Positions 8,906 to 21,162 of a DNA stretch of 64,000 nucleotides are shown here, piece after piece. Positions within the stretch are counted from its first letter, which is position 1; every line of letters starts with the position of its first letter. The position numbers and the translations under genes were made by a program. Source of the DNA: Amaurobius ferox (lineage: Eukaryota; Arthropoda; Arachnida; Araneae; Amaurobiidae); contig OX578150.1 of assembly GCA_951213105.1 (NCBI GenBank), forward strand, positions 28,575,052 to 28,639,051. The letters are read 5' to 3'. The notes below the pieces were generated by a model that worked only from the letters and a program-made list of their open reading frames with translations, made no database searches and had not been told where the DNA came from.

Positions 8906-9074
8906 TAATGTAAAAAAGGTATATATACACCTTTTTAGCTATAAAAATCATGTTTTGAATATTAAAATGGATCAAGACCTTTTTTTTTTCATAAAAAAAG
9001 ATAAAAAAAGCTATTAAATCATGTTTTTTAGTGTAAAAAGAATATGTGCCCTCAGACGTGCGTATGGACACTAC
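8906..9074. other. AT-rich probable right end of the Polinton
   Basis: AT-rich sequence with poly-A/T runs between the hairpin array and the first family A element. I could not define a terminal inverted repeat because the left end of the Polinton is outside the window. Confidence 0.3.
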
Positions 9075-9967
9075 TAAGGAAAGTATTGGGACGGGGTCGA
9101 AAATTCGAATTCAAATTTTTGACGGGAGAGCACGCATCCCTGATCACGAATCAAACATTTTTGACGTGATGTCTGTGTGTGGGGGGGAGGGGTGTCAGTG
9201 AGTCTATGGAGACGATATCTCACGAACGAATGGAGTGATTCGAATGAAATTTAGTACAAAAGGCACTATTCGTGAATCCTGGAAGCCTATAGTTTTTAAA
9301 CGCAATCGAATGTTCAGAACCCCCTAAATTTTTGAGTGAAATTTTGAAAAAATCATCAAAAAATAAAAACCGCTAATAAAATTACGCAAATAGACATTTC
9401 TTATGTAATTTTTCATTAGAAAACGATTAACATAAATTTTAAAACTCTAGAATGAACCAATCTTGAGATATTGCACATTTTTCAAAAAAAAAAATTAAAA
9501 AACTATATAAAATAAAAAAATATATATTTCCTATTGAGAAACATGTTCACTTTTCATATGTATCATCATGCGATAAATTTGGTGATATCATTTTCGCGGA
9601 TCCTAGCTCGTTCCATTCATGAAAAAAGATGCTATGAGTAATACTTTAGTATTTGAACGCCAATAGTCATTTATCTCTTATAAGAATAAATTATTTCTCC
9701 GTCCATAACGCTTGGCGAGATTTTGGCGACGAATTTGGCGGAATGTTGCCAACTTAGCGACTTTTTTTAATATTACCAAATCAAGGAAAATCTCACCAAA
9801 TGGATAAAAATGACGCTAAATCAATGACAATCACGACTATTTGACGAAAATTCAATATCTTGGAAAAAATATAAGTATCTACTATAAGAATAATCTATTT
9901 TGTTTTTACTGTAAAAGTAGTAAATACATTGCATTATATAAGGAAAGTCATGTGCTGCCCACATCAG
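9075..9967 (+). mobile_element. Family A HINE-like element, copy A1
   Basis: A roughly 0.9-kb copy of the commonest repeat here. It carries the GACGGGGTCG / TTCGAATTC head, a short TG tract, a long A/T-rich body, an internal stretch with several TTTGGCGA and TCGCCAA words, and the tail CATGTGCTGCCCACATCAGA before a T-run. The head hairpin is degenerate. No coding capacity. Confidence 0.8.
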
Positions 9968-10359
9968 ATTTTTTTTTAAATGGGGAGAAGTCACATTAAA
10001 AATATCAATATCAGTACAATAGGTATAATGGAGATCAACACATTTATAGATAGAAAAGCTCCTTATGTAATTGTGTTTAACAATTGTATTCTGAAATAAT
10101 GTTTTTTTTTCTAGTATTGTTAACAGGTATATGGAATAAATTCCAGGCAAGAAAGTAAAATGGTACAATCAATATTATTATTTAAAATCTTATAGAATCT
10201 TTAAAATCTTATATATATAGAAATACAACAGGTAGCGCCATTTTCTTCTTTTTTAAGAGACATTAATTTACATCTTTGTCAAAGTTCGCTGATATGCATA
10301 TCATAAGGATGCAATATATTAAATATCATTTTGCAGTACATACAGTATCAGATTTATTG
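9968..10359. other. AT-rich repeat, partly matching 22440-22650 in inverse orientation
   Basis: No gene. The stretch around 10130-10330 (GGCAAGAAAGTAAAATGG, TATGCATATCATAAGG) has an imperfect reverse-complement match at about 22460-22640, so it belongs to a dispersed repeat of unknown class. Confidence 0.35.
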
Positions 10360-10472
10360 TTTTGCCACCTATTGTACAGCCGTTTGTACAGCCGTCCATT
10401 TTTGGCCTTAAATTTCCTTGTTTTTTGAATCTTTGTTATTACATCCTTGTTTTTATATCCTTGTATTTGTTC

Positions 10473-10508
<36 letters not shown>

Positions 10509-10780
10509 TTTAAAATTTTAAATATTTATTATGCACTAAAGGGTTATTCTCGTTAACCCTTTTAACTCTGTTAACTTTGGGATTCCTGTTGTTCAGCCGT
10601 CCGCTTTTGGTTTTTAAATTCTTTGTTTTCTGTCTTCTGGTTTTATCATATTATTATTGCATTATTGTTATCTCTTTACGGATTCCTGTTCTGCAGCCGT
10701 CCTCTACTTGGCTTTTATATTTTCTCTTGGATTCCTGGTTTACAGCCGTCCGTTTGTGATCTCTTAATTTCTTGCTTTTT
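10360..10780 (+). repeat. Dimeric minisatellite, left part
   Basis: Degenerate units built on GGATTCCTG...CAGCCGTCCG. It is the same satellite as 12093-12775, split by the family B1 element. A (TA)n tract lies at about 10480-10502. Confidence 0.75.
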
Positions 10781-12092
10781 TAACACTTTACAACAAAGTT
10801 GAAAAGTGTTTATGACTTTGTTCATTCTGTCTGTCTGTCTGTCTGTCTGTCTGTCCGTTAGCATGATAACTGCCGTAAAAATGACTTAATCAAAATGAAA
10901 TTTTAGTATGTTGTTCAGACGGTCTATAGGACCTATGGGAATATAAATGAATAATATCACCCAATTAGTTTTGGATTGAACCCGGGTTGAAAAAATGAAA
11001 TACATTGAGCCCTATGGGACCTAATTTTTCAAGCATTTTTTAAGCAGATTTAAAATTCACAAATTGCTTCGAAAATTTTAGGCAGTATTCAAATTGTTCC
11101 ATAAAATATATAAAAAAAAATTCAGCGAAATATATTCAGTAGTTTTTTAAATAAAAATTAAAATAATTATAACACCTCTTATATGAAGGGATCACGTGTC
11201 CAAGATATGAAACGATCACATGACCCACTTCAAAATGATATATGGCATCCATCTTGTGTCAAAATCGTGATTTTTAAAGTTCTTTTTAATTCATATTGAG
11301 TGTTGTATCCGTCCAAAAACTAATTTATTTTTGCCTAAATTCTGTGCATCTACATACTGATACAACGCAATGACAATATATTTCAGTTTAAATGCTCAAC
11401 CAAATTTGATTATTTCTACTATTAAGCCTATTTTTCACCTATGTAAAATGTAAACAGCAAAATATGTAGAATGAGTTGTATTAGAATCGCTGTAATTCTT
11501 TAACACAAAATCATTTAATCCATGGAGTCTGTTTAGCTGATATGAATGAAATATTCATTGATTTTAGAAAGAGAAGGACGATATTTTTCGATGAAGTTTT
11601 AGGCATAGAGTTTATTTACTTCTAGCTCCATGGTCTTAATTTTTAAATAAAATAAATTATTATAGTATTGTGATGAATGACATGAATGGGGGAATTATTT
11701 ATGAATGAAATGTTGCTTTTATAGAGAGAGCCAGGCGTGTTATTTTTTTATGACGTCATTTGAATCAATTTCAGTTGTTTTCGATGAAGTTTTCAAATAT
11801 AATAAATTATCGTAGTATTATGAGAATTCTAAAATTATTACCGAGGAATGTACCACATTTTAGAGATGTTTAAACCAAGCAATTTATACTTTAATGCCGT
11901 CATTTGAATGAAGTTAATTTTTTTCGATGAAGGTTTAAGGTTTCAAATATAATAAATTAATGTAGTATTGTGATAAGTTTTAAAATATTACCGAGGAATG
12001 TATTGCGTTTTAGACATGTTTAAATAAAATTGCATTGAAGTTGGAAAGTGTTTCATAATCAATGCTTTAAGCATGATTGATCTTTCTTGTTA
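10781..12092 (+). mobile_element. Family B HINE-like element, copy B1 (complete)
   Basis: Head: ACACTTTACAAC/GTTGAAAAGTGT hairpin, then (CTGT)n, then the GACGGTCTATAGGACC region and a long A/T body. Tail: GTTGGAAAGTGTTT...GCATGATTGATCTTTC. It is inserted inside the minisatellite unit, whose intact form is CTTGCTTTTTGTTATTTC, so both ends are defined. There is no target duplication and no coding capacity. Confidence 0.8.
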
Positions 12093-12775
12093 TTATATCT
12101 TTATGGATTCCTGTTCTGCAGCCGTCCGCTTTTTGGCTTTTAAATTTTCAATTTTATCTTGGATTCCTGGTTTACAGCCGTCCGTTTTTGATCTCTTAAC
12201 TTCTTGCTTTTTGTTATTTCTTTATGGATTCCTGTTCTGCAGCCGTCCGCTTTTTGGCTTCTAAATTTTCTCTTGGATTCCTGGTTTACAGCCGTCCGTT
12301 TTTGATCTCTTAATTTCTTGCTTTTTGTTATTTCTTTACGGATTCCTGTTCTGCAGCCGTCCGCTTTTTGGCTTTTAAATTTTCTCTTACATTCCTGGTT
12401 TACAGCCGTCCGTTTTTGATCTCTTAATTTCTTGCTTTTTGTTATTTCTTTACGGATTCCTGTTCTGCAGCCGTCCGCTTTTTGGCTTTCAAATTTTCTC
12501 TTGGATTCCTGGTTTACAGTCGTCCGTTTTTGATCTCTTAAATTCTTGCTTTTTGTTATTTCTTTACGATTCCTGTTCTGCAGCCGTCCGCTTTTTGGCT
12601 TTTGAATTTTCTCTTGGATTCCTGGTTTACAGCCGTCTGTTTTTGATCTCTTAATTTCTTGCTTTTTGTTATTTCTTTACGGATTCCTGTTCTGCAGCCG
12701 TCCGCTTTTTGGCTTTTAAATTTTCTCTTGGATTCCTGGTTTACAGTCGTCCGTTTTCAGTCCCTAAATTTTTTT
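12093..12775 (+). repeat. Dimeric minisatellite, right part, about six 113-bp units
   Basis: Each unit has two related halves: GGATTCCTGTTCTGCAGCCG... and GGATTCCTGGTTTACAGCCG... Starts fall at about 12105, 12226, 12340, 12453, 12568 and 12681. The short open frames here are by-products of the repeat. Confidence 0.85.
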
Positions 12776-13290
12776 TTGCTTTCTATTGTAATAAATTTTA
12801 TTGTCTTGATGTAAAAAAATTTAATGTGTTGTTGTAATAAATTTTATTAAATTTTTTTGAATATGTCACTTTAATCTTGTTTTATGTCTCTGTAAGAAAT
12901 TTAATTATTATTTTTTTTTAATTTCTGGTTTTTCAAACTTTGTCTTAACCCTTTTGTCCTCCAACCTTGACCCTTTTCTTTTTCTGTATTTCCTTTTGTA
13001 TTTTGTGTTAGGGTTCTTTCCTTTCGAGGTTTTCCCCTCTTTACAATTTTCTGCCTTTTGTCTCTCTTGTGTTCTACTGTACTGTATTGTATTGTTTTTA
13101 TGTTTTGTTTTGTTGTTGCCAATCTTTTGCTTGTCTTGATGTAACTACTTGTGTTGTGATTCAATTTTAATATGTATTGTAATTTCTTGAATCTAAAATA
13201 AAGTTCCCGGCCACACACTTAGAAACAGTAAGCCTTCAGGTCTGTCGTGTGGTCTGGGTTTTCAACACTTCAACATCGTTTCTCCATGGC
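12776..13290. other. T-rich region, possible retroposon 3' part
   Basis: No gene. Strongly T-rich on the plus strand. Near 13235 is GTGTGGTCTGGGTTTTC, which resembles the 3' tail of the local SINE (GGTCTGGGTTTC), so a truncated SINE or LINE tail may end here. Confidence 0.3.
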
Positions 13291-14291
13291 TCCACATTGG
13301 CGCAAAACGATATCTACCACAATCAATCCCTTTTTTCATCATTAACAGTCCTTTCTGTCGTTTTGACTATGCATTAAAGTTAGATGATCATTGATAAATC
13401 CACGTTAAATTAATATTGCCAAGTCCTAGATCGAAAACTTCCGACGTGCCTGAGGGTATAGGTATTTTCTCAGGGTTCTCTACCCCAGATACTGGTGGAG
13501 AACCCAGAATATATTCATACTCGCCCAAGAATGAATATATACGCAGAATATATTCATATTCAATGATCTTATTGCATTAGAAATGAAAATTTTCTGACTG
13601 ACCCAATTTGTCTAAGGGGGTCGTGTAAAACTTTAAAAAGTGTAACTTTTTGAAAATGAATGGGAGGATTATTTCATTAACGTAGTCTTATTTCCTACCT
13701 TACTTTCAACATTTTTGCAATTTACATTGCCCACTTATCTCCAACGGGTTAGGAATTAAAGCGTGATTCAATCTTTTTGGACACCCTGTATATAGATAAA
13801 GTAATAATTAAAACGAACTGTAACAGGGCGAAACGCCCATTTTTAAACCGCGCATGCTCACTATGCTTCATACAAATAACAAGCAAACAAATTTTAAACA
13901 GTTAATCAAAGCGCGTGCACTTGCATGCATTGTGATTTAACAGTGCTCCTCTATATAAATACGCTTTTGCGATTTAAATATTTTACTTTGATTTTATTGT
14001 TTTTCTGTATTCTAATTTACTTAATTTTAAATTCAAATTCTAAAAATTTATATGCTCTTTTGTATTAAGATTCTCAAATATTGAAGTTAATTTTTTATAC
14101 TTATAATTTCATATTTACTTGCTAAATTAAATTTTAATTTGAAATCTTTCATAGCTCGCATACTTCAAACGCGCAAGTCTATTAAAAAATTTCAAGCAAT
14201 TGATATTAATCAAATGCCAATTGCCTTTAGGTTTTTTCAAGTATAAATAAATCATTTATTCGGTCTCTTAAGTTGCCAAAAGCACCCATTT
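13291..14291. other. Intronic or intergenic AT-rich sequence with small hairpins
   Basis: No gene seen. ATATATTCAT (about 13508) and ATGAATATAT (about 13530) form a 10-bp hairpin. GGGCGAAACGCCC at about 13828 is a small G/C hairpin. Otherwise unassigned. Confidence 0.3.
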
Positions 14292-15264
14292 TTAACATTT
14301 TACAACATAGTTGAAAAGCGTTTATGACTTTGTTCATTCTGTCTGTCTGTCTGTCCGTCCGTTCGCACAATAACTGCCGTGAAAATGACTTTATTATAAT
14401 AAAATCTTAGTATACTATTCTGACGGTCTGTGAGGATTGTAAATGAATAATATCACCCAATTAGTTTGGACTTGAACCAGGGTTGAAAAAGTGAAATACA
14501 TTGAAACCTATGGGACCTAATTTTTCAAACATTTTTTAAGCGATGTTAAAATTTACAAATTGTTTCGAAAATTTTAGAAAATATTCAAATTATCCCATAA
14601 AATATATAAGAAAAATGTCAGCAAAATATGTTGGGTAGTTTTTAAAATAAAAATTAATATAATAATTACATCCCTATTATATGAATAGATTACGTGCACA
14701 CTTCAAAATAAAATATGGCATCCATCTGTTTTTCTCTGTGTTAAAAAAGCGATTTTAAAAGTTCTTTTAAATTTATAGCGTTGCATCCATCCTAAAACCG
14801 CTTTATTTTTGCATATTTTGTGTGCATCTATATTCTGTGCCAACGCAGTTACAATATTTTTTATTTAAATGATCACCAAACTTTGATTATTTCTACAACG
14901 AAGCCAATTTTAGGCCGCAGAATGTAAACAAGTGATTGTAAGATGAGTTGTGTAAGAATTGTTGAATTAGTTTGAAAATTATTTAGCTCTGGAGTCTGGC
15001 ATATAAGTGATATAAATGAAATATCCATTGCTTTTACATAGAGAGCCAGACGATTTATATTTCGATGGCGTCATTTGAATAAAGTTCATTTTTTTCCATG
15101 AAGTTTTAAGTTTTCAAATATAATAAATTACTGTAGTACTCTGATAATTTACAATATATCAGCGCTGAATGTATCACATTTTTGTAGATGTTTAAACAAA
15201 ATTGCATTTCAGTTGGAAAGTGTTTCATAATCAATGCTTTATAGGCATGATTGGTCTTTCTTGT
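14292..15264 (+). mobile_element. Family B element, copy B2 (shortened)
   Basis: Same head hairpin, short CTGT tract and body as B1, ending with GCATGATTGGTCTTTCTTGT. It has several internal deletions relative to B1. Confidence 0.75.
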
Positions 15265-15339
15265 CTATTTACTTGAGTTTAATTAAACGCAATATGTATT
15301 GTTCTGTGGACCTTGCCCACAATTATTTCGCCTTGATTG

Positions 15340-15386
15340 AAGCATGTTATTGCATTATGTAGGGAATGTTATGTGTCGCCCACATC
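15340..15386 (+). mobile_element. Remnant of a family A tail at a splice acceptor
   Basis: TTGCATTATGTAGGG...GTCGCCCACATCA matches the 3' terminal 45 bp of family A. The T-rich flank that follows is the pyrimidine tract of the next exon. Confidence 0.6.
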
Positions 15387-15408
15387 AAATATTTATCTTT
15401 TCTTTCAG

Positions 15409-15512
15409 GAACTAAAAAATGCGTTGCAACCCGAAGGTCTTCTGCTGTCAGCTGCCGTATCCGGTGAAAAGTATTACATTCACACAGCTTACGATGTGCC
15501 ACAAGTATCCAA
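15409..15512 (+). CDS. GH18 chitinase-like gene, exon A
   Basis: Encodes LKNALQPEGLLLSAAVSG...YDVPQVS, the segment after the GH18 active-site strand where chitinases read LSAAV. It is preceded by TTTTCTTTCAG and followed by GTGAGT at 15513. 104 bases, so it ends with two bases of a Lys codon that the first base of the next exon (35957) completes. The preceding exons, including the catalytic DxxDxDxE, are not in the window as far as I can see. The acceptor tract borders a family A tail, and the donor is 17 bases from a hAT-like insertion. Confidence 0.85.
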
Positions 15513-15529
15513 GTGAGTATTTTTAGATA

Positions 15530-15811
15530 CATGGAGTTAGAAAAAAGGAGATAAAACTCCTATGGATGAAACGCTTGAAAGTGCCATAATGCTTTGAGAA
15601 TTATATCTAGGTGTTGCTAGTATTAGTAAAGTAACTGCTATTGTTAATTGACACAACAGGAAGGCGTAGTATTTAGTATATGTATTACTTTCCTTATATA
15701 CATAGCGTATAAGGAAGGTATTGTGATGGGGTCGAAAATTCGAATTCAAGTTTTCGACGGAAGAGCACGTTTTAAGCATCCCTGATCACGAATCAATTAT
15801 TTTTGAGGTGA

Positions 15812-15879
<68 letters not shown>

Positions 15880-16907
15880 AGTGAGTCTGTGGAGGCGATA
15901 TCTCACGAACGAATGGAGCGATTCGAATGAAATTTGGTACAAAAATCACAATCTGTGAATACTGGAAGCCGATTGTTTTTAAACGTAATAGAATGTACAG
16001 AACCCTCCTAAATTTTCGAGTGAAATTTTGAAAAAATCATCAAAAAATCAAAACCTTAAATTACGTTACGCAAATAGGCATTTCTTATGTAATTTTTCCT
16101 GAGAAAACGATTGACATAAACTTTAGAACGCTAGCATGAACGATTATCGAGATATTGCACATTTTGCAAATAAATGTATCAAAAAATGACATAAATTAAA
16201 AAGAAATATTAACTGTTGAGAAACATGTTCAATTTTCATATGTAATATCATTTGATAAATTTGGTGACATCATTCTCGTGAATCTAGCTCGTTCCAGTCA
16301 TGAGAAAAGATACTTTGGATAATACTTTTGTATTTGAACGCCAGTAGTCATTTATCTGCTATAAGAATGACTTATTTCTCCATCCATAACGTTTGGCGAG
16401 ATTTTGGCGACGAATTTCGCGGAATATGGCCAACTTAGCGACTTTTTGAAATACTGCCAAATTAACGAAAATCTCGCCAAATGAATAAAAATGACGCTAA
16501 ATCAATGAAAATGACGACTAATTGTCGAAAATTTAATATTTTGAAAAGCATATAAGTATCTACTATAAGAGAACCTATTGTTTATACTGTAAAAGTAGTT
16601 TATTATCTTTAAATTAAGGATTCTGTAATTATGAGTATAAACCAGTATTTTTTCATAGTTGCAGTATAGTTGTTATAATAGTTTCATAGTTGTTGAATGC
16701 GTAGGAGTATTGTTTATTGTTTCTGTTCCATTTTGCATTGTGCTAATAATTAATTTTTACAAAATGGACAGTTGTATTTCAGGCCTTTTCCCATACATAT
16801 ACATACAATGCAGGCCTACTTATAATACAGCAGCGCCATCTGAGTTACTGTCTCAAACGATATTGGCATATTCTTAATATGAAGTTTTATCTCCTTTTAC
16901 TTCTATG
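15530..16907. mobile_element. hAT-like MITE, copy 1, carrying family A2
   Basis: Ends CATGGAGTTAG...GGAGATAAAACT and the inverse ...AGTTTTATCTCC...CTATG. Target duplication TTTAGATA (15522-15529) / CTTAGATA (16908-16915), 7 of 8 bases. The 8-bp duplication and CA-start ends suggest hAT. The only content is the A2 insertion. A second copy without A2 is at 49223-49726. Confidence 0.65.
15687..16599 (+). mobile_element. Family A element, copy A2, with long (GT)n and truncated tail
   Basis: Complete head with hairpin and a GT tract of about 58 bases (15819-15876). It lacks the final CATCAGA tail. Comparison with the MITE copy at 49223-49726 gives the empty site and shows insertion within a T-rich stretch. 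Confidence 0.8.
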
Positions 16908-16915
16908 CTTAGATA

Positions 16916-17059
16916 TTTTCCATAATGTAATCTCTTATCGCGATGGTGTCAAAAATATCGCGATTGTATCAAGCTATTTAATTTAATTTAGACATAGATC
17001 TACATGTTTTAAACATCTCTTATTGCAAATAAACCATCTTTACAATGACATCCCACTTT
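16916..17059. other. Short unassigned spacer
   Basis: AT-rich sequence between the hAT-like element and A3. Nothing recognisable. Confidence 0.3.
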
Positions 17060-17741
17060 GTTGTTGGTTTTTTATGTGTGTGTGTGAGCCTGTAGAGGCG
17101 ATAACTGACGAATGAAATTTGGTACAAAAATTACAATCCGTGAATACTGGAAAGATATAGTTTTTTAACGCAATCGAATGTTCTAGAACACCCCTAAATT
17201 TTCGAGTGAAATTTTAAAAAAATCATCAAAAAATCAAAACCTTTAATTACGCAAATAGACATTCCTTATGTAATTTTTCATTAGAAAACGATTTACATAA
17301 ATTCTTGAACGCTAGCATGAACTGTTCTCGAGATATTGCACATTTTTCAAATAAATTTATCAAAGTATCCCATAAATTAAAAAAACATATTAACTGTTGA
17401 GAAACATGTTCAATTTTCATATGTAATATCATGCGATAAATCTAATGATATCATTTTCGTGGATCTAGCTCGTTCCATTCACGAGAAAAGATACTTTGAG
17501 TAGTACTTTTGTATTTGAACTCCAATGATCATTTATCTGCTATATGAATAAGTTATTTCTCCGTCCATAACACTTGGTGATTTTGGCGATGAATTTGGAG
17601 GAATGTCGCCAACTTGGCGACGTTTTAAAATGTTGCCAAATTAATGAAAATCTCGCCAAATGAATAAAAATGATGACTAATTGATGAAAATTCACTATCT
17701 TGGAAAGGATATAAATATCTATTATAAGAATAACCTATATT
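17060..17741 (+). mobile_element. Family A fragment A3, 5' and 3' truncated
   Basis: Starts in the TG tract and runs through the body to ATAAGAATAACCTAT, where A4 begins directly. The head and tail are missing. Confidence 0.75.
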
Positions 17742-18671
17742 ACTTTCCTTATATACATAATGTATAAAGAAAGTATTGTGACGGGGTCGAAAATTCGAAT
17801 TCGCGTTTTCGACGGGAGAGCACGTTTCAAGCATCCCTGATCACGAATCAAACATATTTGAAGTGATGTCTATGTGTGTGTGTGTGTGTGTCAGTGAGTC
17901 TGTAAGATAACTGACCGGAGACGATAACTGAAGAACGAATGGACCGATTCGAACCAAATTTGGTACAAAAATCACAATCTGTAAACACTGGAATCCTATT
18001 GTTTTTAAACGCAATCGAATGTTCAAAACTCCCCTAAATTTTCGAATGAAATTTTGAAAAAATCGTCAAAAAATCAAAACCACTAATAAAGTTAAGCAAA
18101 TAGACATTTCTTATGTAATTTTTCATTAGAAAACGATTGACATAAATTTTAGAACGCTAACATGAACCGTTCTCGAGATATTGTACATTTTTAAAAAAAA
18201 TTATCAAAAAGTCATATGAAATAAAAAAAAAATATTTCCTATTGAGAAACATGTTCACTTTTCATATGTAATACCATGCGATAGATGTAGTGACATCAAT
18301 CTCGTGGATCTAGCTCGTTCCATTCATAGAAAAATATACTTTGAGTAATACTTTTGTATTTAAACGCCAATAGTTATTTATCTGCTATAAGAATAACTTA
18401 TTTCTCCGTCCATAACGCTTGGCAAGAATTTGGCGACGAATTTAGCGGAATATCGCCAACTTGGCGACATTTTTTAAATGCTGCCAAATTAACGAAAATC
18501 TGGTCAAATGGATAAAAATGACGCTAAATCCATGAAAATGACGACTAATTGACGGCAATTCAATATATTGGAAAGAATATAAGTATCTACTATAAGAATT
18601 ACCCATTGTTTTTACTGCAAAAGTAGTAAATTCATTGCATATAAGGAAAGTCATGTGCTGGCCACATCAGA
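17742..18671 (+). mobile_element. Family A element A4, complete
   Basis: Head ACTTTCCTTATA hairpin, GACGGGGTCG, short GT tract, body and tail GGCCACATCAGA. Inserted in or next to A3. Confidence 0.85.
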
Positions 18672-18689
18672 TTTTTTTGTTCAATTTTC

Positions 18690-19440
18690 GAGTTAGTGGA
18701 CAATTTCCAACGAGCCCGACTTCTGTCATCAAGACCGATGACTGCATCCAATGCTGTGGAAGTCGCATTGAACACAGCATCAGGCGATTCTTGAAGTGGT
18801 CCCCGGTCCCTGCTCTAATGCTGGTGATGTCATAACTCATAATCATCTACCTACCAGATCAGTGATAGGGCAGCGCAGAACAATGATTACAAGCCTAACG
18901 GAACACTTAAGCCTTGGGACATTTATATTATTGCATTACATAAATATATACTATTATTGCAAAGTCTAATATAAATTCTGGTAGTTAAACTTTTGAAATT
19001 GTTGCATTCAAAGATGTCTTACTGTTGATCAAACACTGTATATTTTGTAATAATTGTCAACAAGATGCGAGAAGGAGTACTTGGAGGAAAATTCACCTTC
19101 TATCTATAGTTATAATTTTCGTGTACATCTCTTTTTCTTCAATTTATAGCACCTAAAATAGTAAGTATTATGATAGGATCGGATTTCAAAAGATTTACTC
19201 GTTTAGAGCAACTCTGTAAATGAATGAGACATTTTCCATCGATTTCTATATATGGACAGGATAACTCCTAAACACAATAATCAAATAGAATGGAATTTGG
19301 AACGATTACAACAACCGATGTTCAAAAGACTATTTATTTTCGAATAAAAAATGGGGCACGGGAAAGACGTTAAATTTATCAATCATTCATTTCAATTTTT
19401 CAAACATTCTTTTCAATTTTTCAACATAAACGGACATTAT
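18690..19440 (+). repeat. Diverged direct repeat, copy 1 (copy 2 at 20450-21120)
   Basis: About 700 bp matching 20450-21120 with many substitutions (GTGGTCCCCGGTCCC, CATAACTCATAATC). The last 250 bases (GATAGGATCGG..., AATGGAATTTGGAACGATTAC) resemble the family A head, so this is likely a more distant relative. No gene. Confidence 0.6.
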
Positions 19441-19457
19441 GATTGATTTGTAAAAAA

Positions 19458-20375
19458 TCTGATGTGGGCAACACATGATTTTCCTTATATAATGCAATGA
19501 ATTTACTACTTTTACAATAAAAAAATAGGCTTTTCTTATAGTAGATATTTATATTTTTTTCAAGATATTGAATTTTCGTTAATTAGTCGTCATTTTCATT
19601 GATTTAGTGTCATTTTTATCCATTTGGCGAGATTTTCGTTAATTTGGCAACATTTAAAAAAGTGGCCAAGTTGGCGACATTCCGCCAAATTCGTCGTAAA
19701 AATCTCGCCAAGCGTTATGGATGGAGAAATAAGTTATTCTTATAACAGGTAAATGAATATTGGCGTTCAAATACAACGTATCCTTTCTCATGAATGGAAC
19801 GAGCTAGATCCACGAGAATGAGAATTTATCGCATGATATTATATATGAAAAGTGAACTTGTTTCTCAATAGTTAATATATTTTTTTTAATTTATTTGATT
19901 TTTTGATTAATTTATTTTAAAAATGTGCAATATCTCGAGAACAGTTCATGCTAGCATTCTAAAGTTTATGTCAATCATTTTCTAAAGAAAAATTACATAA
20001 AAAATGTCTATTTACGTAACTTTATTAAAGGTTTTGATTTTTTGATTATTTTTTCAAAACGTCACTCGAAAATTTAGGGGTTCTGAACATTCGATTGCGT
20101 TTAAAAACAATAGGCTTCTAATATTCACAGATTGTGATTTTTGTACCAAATTTCATTCAAATCGCTCTATTTGTTCGTGAGATATCGTCTTCACAGTCTC
20201 ACTGACACACACACACACACACACACATACTTTCACACACACACACACACAGACATCACCTCAAAAATGTTTTATTCGTGATCAGGGATGATTGAAACGT
20301 GCTCTCCCGTCGAAAACTCGAATTCGAGTTTTATGTCACAATACTTTCCTTATACATTATATATATAAGGAAAGT
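19458..20375 (-). mobile_element. Family A element A5, complete, reverse
   Basis: Begins TCTGATGTGGGCAAC and ends with the ACTTTCCTTATA...TATAAGGAAAGT hairpin. (CA)n at about 20210-20250. Sits between the two copies of the 700-bp direct repeat. Confidence 0.85.
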
Positions 20376-20449
20376 AAAAATGAAAAGTATTTCTGAAGTA
20401 GCAAATGTAGATATTTTGATATTTTTTTTCATTCAATTTTGATTTTGTT

Positions 20450-21120
20450 GACTACTTCCAATAAGATCGACTACCACCCTTAGCACTCTGGCTGTATCCA
20501 ATATGATAGAAGTCAGTTTGAACGCAGCCAAAGGTGATTCGAAAGTGGTCCCTGGTCCCCGCTCTAATGCTGATGCCTTTATAACTCACAATCCTCTACC
20601 ACATCAACGGTATGGTAGCCCTGTTTAATGATTACACGCCATAACAGGGCACTTAAGTCCTTTAATTAAAAGTCTTACTATTCTGTTAGGTAAATATATG
20701 TACTATTGTTGCTGAATTTAACATAAATTCTGGTAAATTTTTGCATTCAAAAATAAGTCTTATCGTTGATCGCTGATGAAACACTGTATGTAAGTATAAT
20801 CAACAGGATGTGAGGAAGGGCACGTGGGAGAAAATCCAAGCTGTCTATGGTTATAATTTTCGAGTACTTCACTTTTCTGTAATTTATGGAACATGGAATA
20901 AGAAAGCTTTACGATAGGATCGTATTTCTAACTATTTACTCGTTTTGAGCATCTCTGTGAAGGAATGATCCATTTTCATCGATTTCCGTATGCCGGAAGG
21001 ATAGCGTCTAAACACATTTATCAAATATAATAAAATTTTATACGATTATTAAAACTGATCTTCAAAAGCCTATTTATTTTCGGGTAAATAGAAGGGGCAA
21101 GGGAACATTCATTGTATAAT
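20450..21120 (+). repeat. Diverged direct repeat, copy 2
   Basis: Partner of 18690-19440 in the same order and orientation. The pair flanks A5. No coding content. Confidence 0.6.
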
Positions 21121-21162
21121 TTAGTACAGAACAATTTATATGATTTTTTTTTTTAAAACAAC

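Noticed and set aside
12073..12654. Several 60-70-residue open frames in the region
   Set aside because: They are repeated translations of the 113-bp minisatellite unit and have no independent coding features.
15819..15876. CRISPR-like or promoter repeat
   Set aside because: A plain GT dinucleotide tract that belongs to the family A element.
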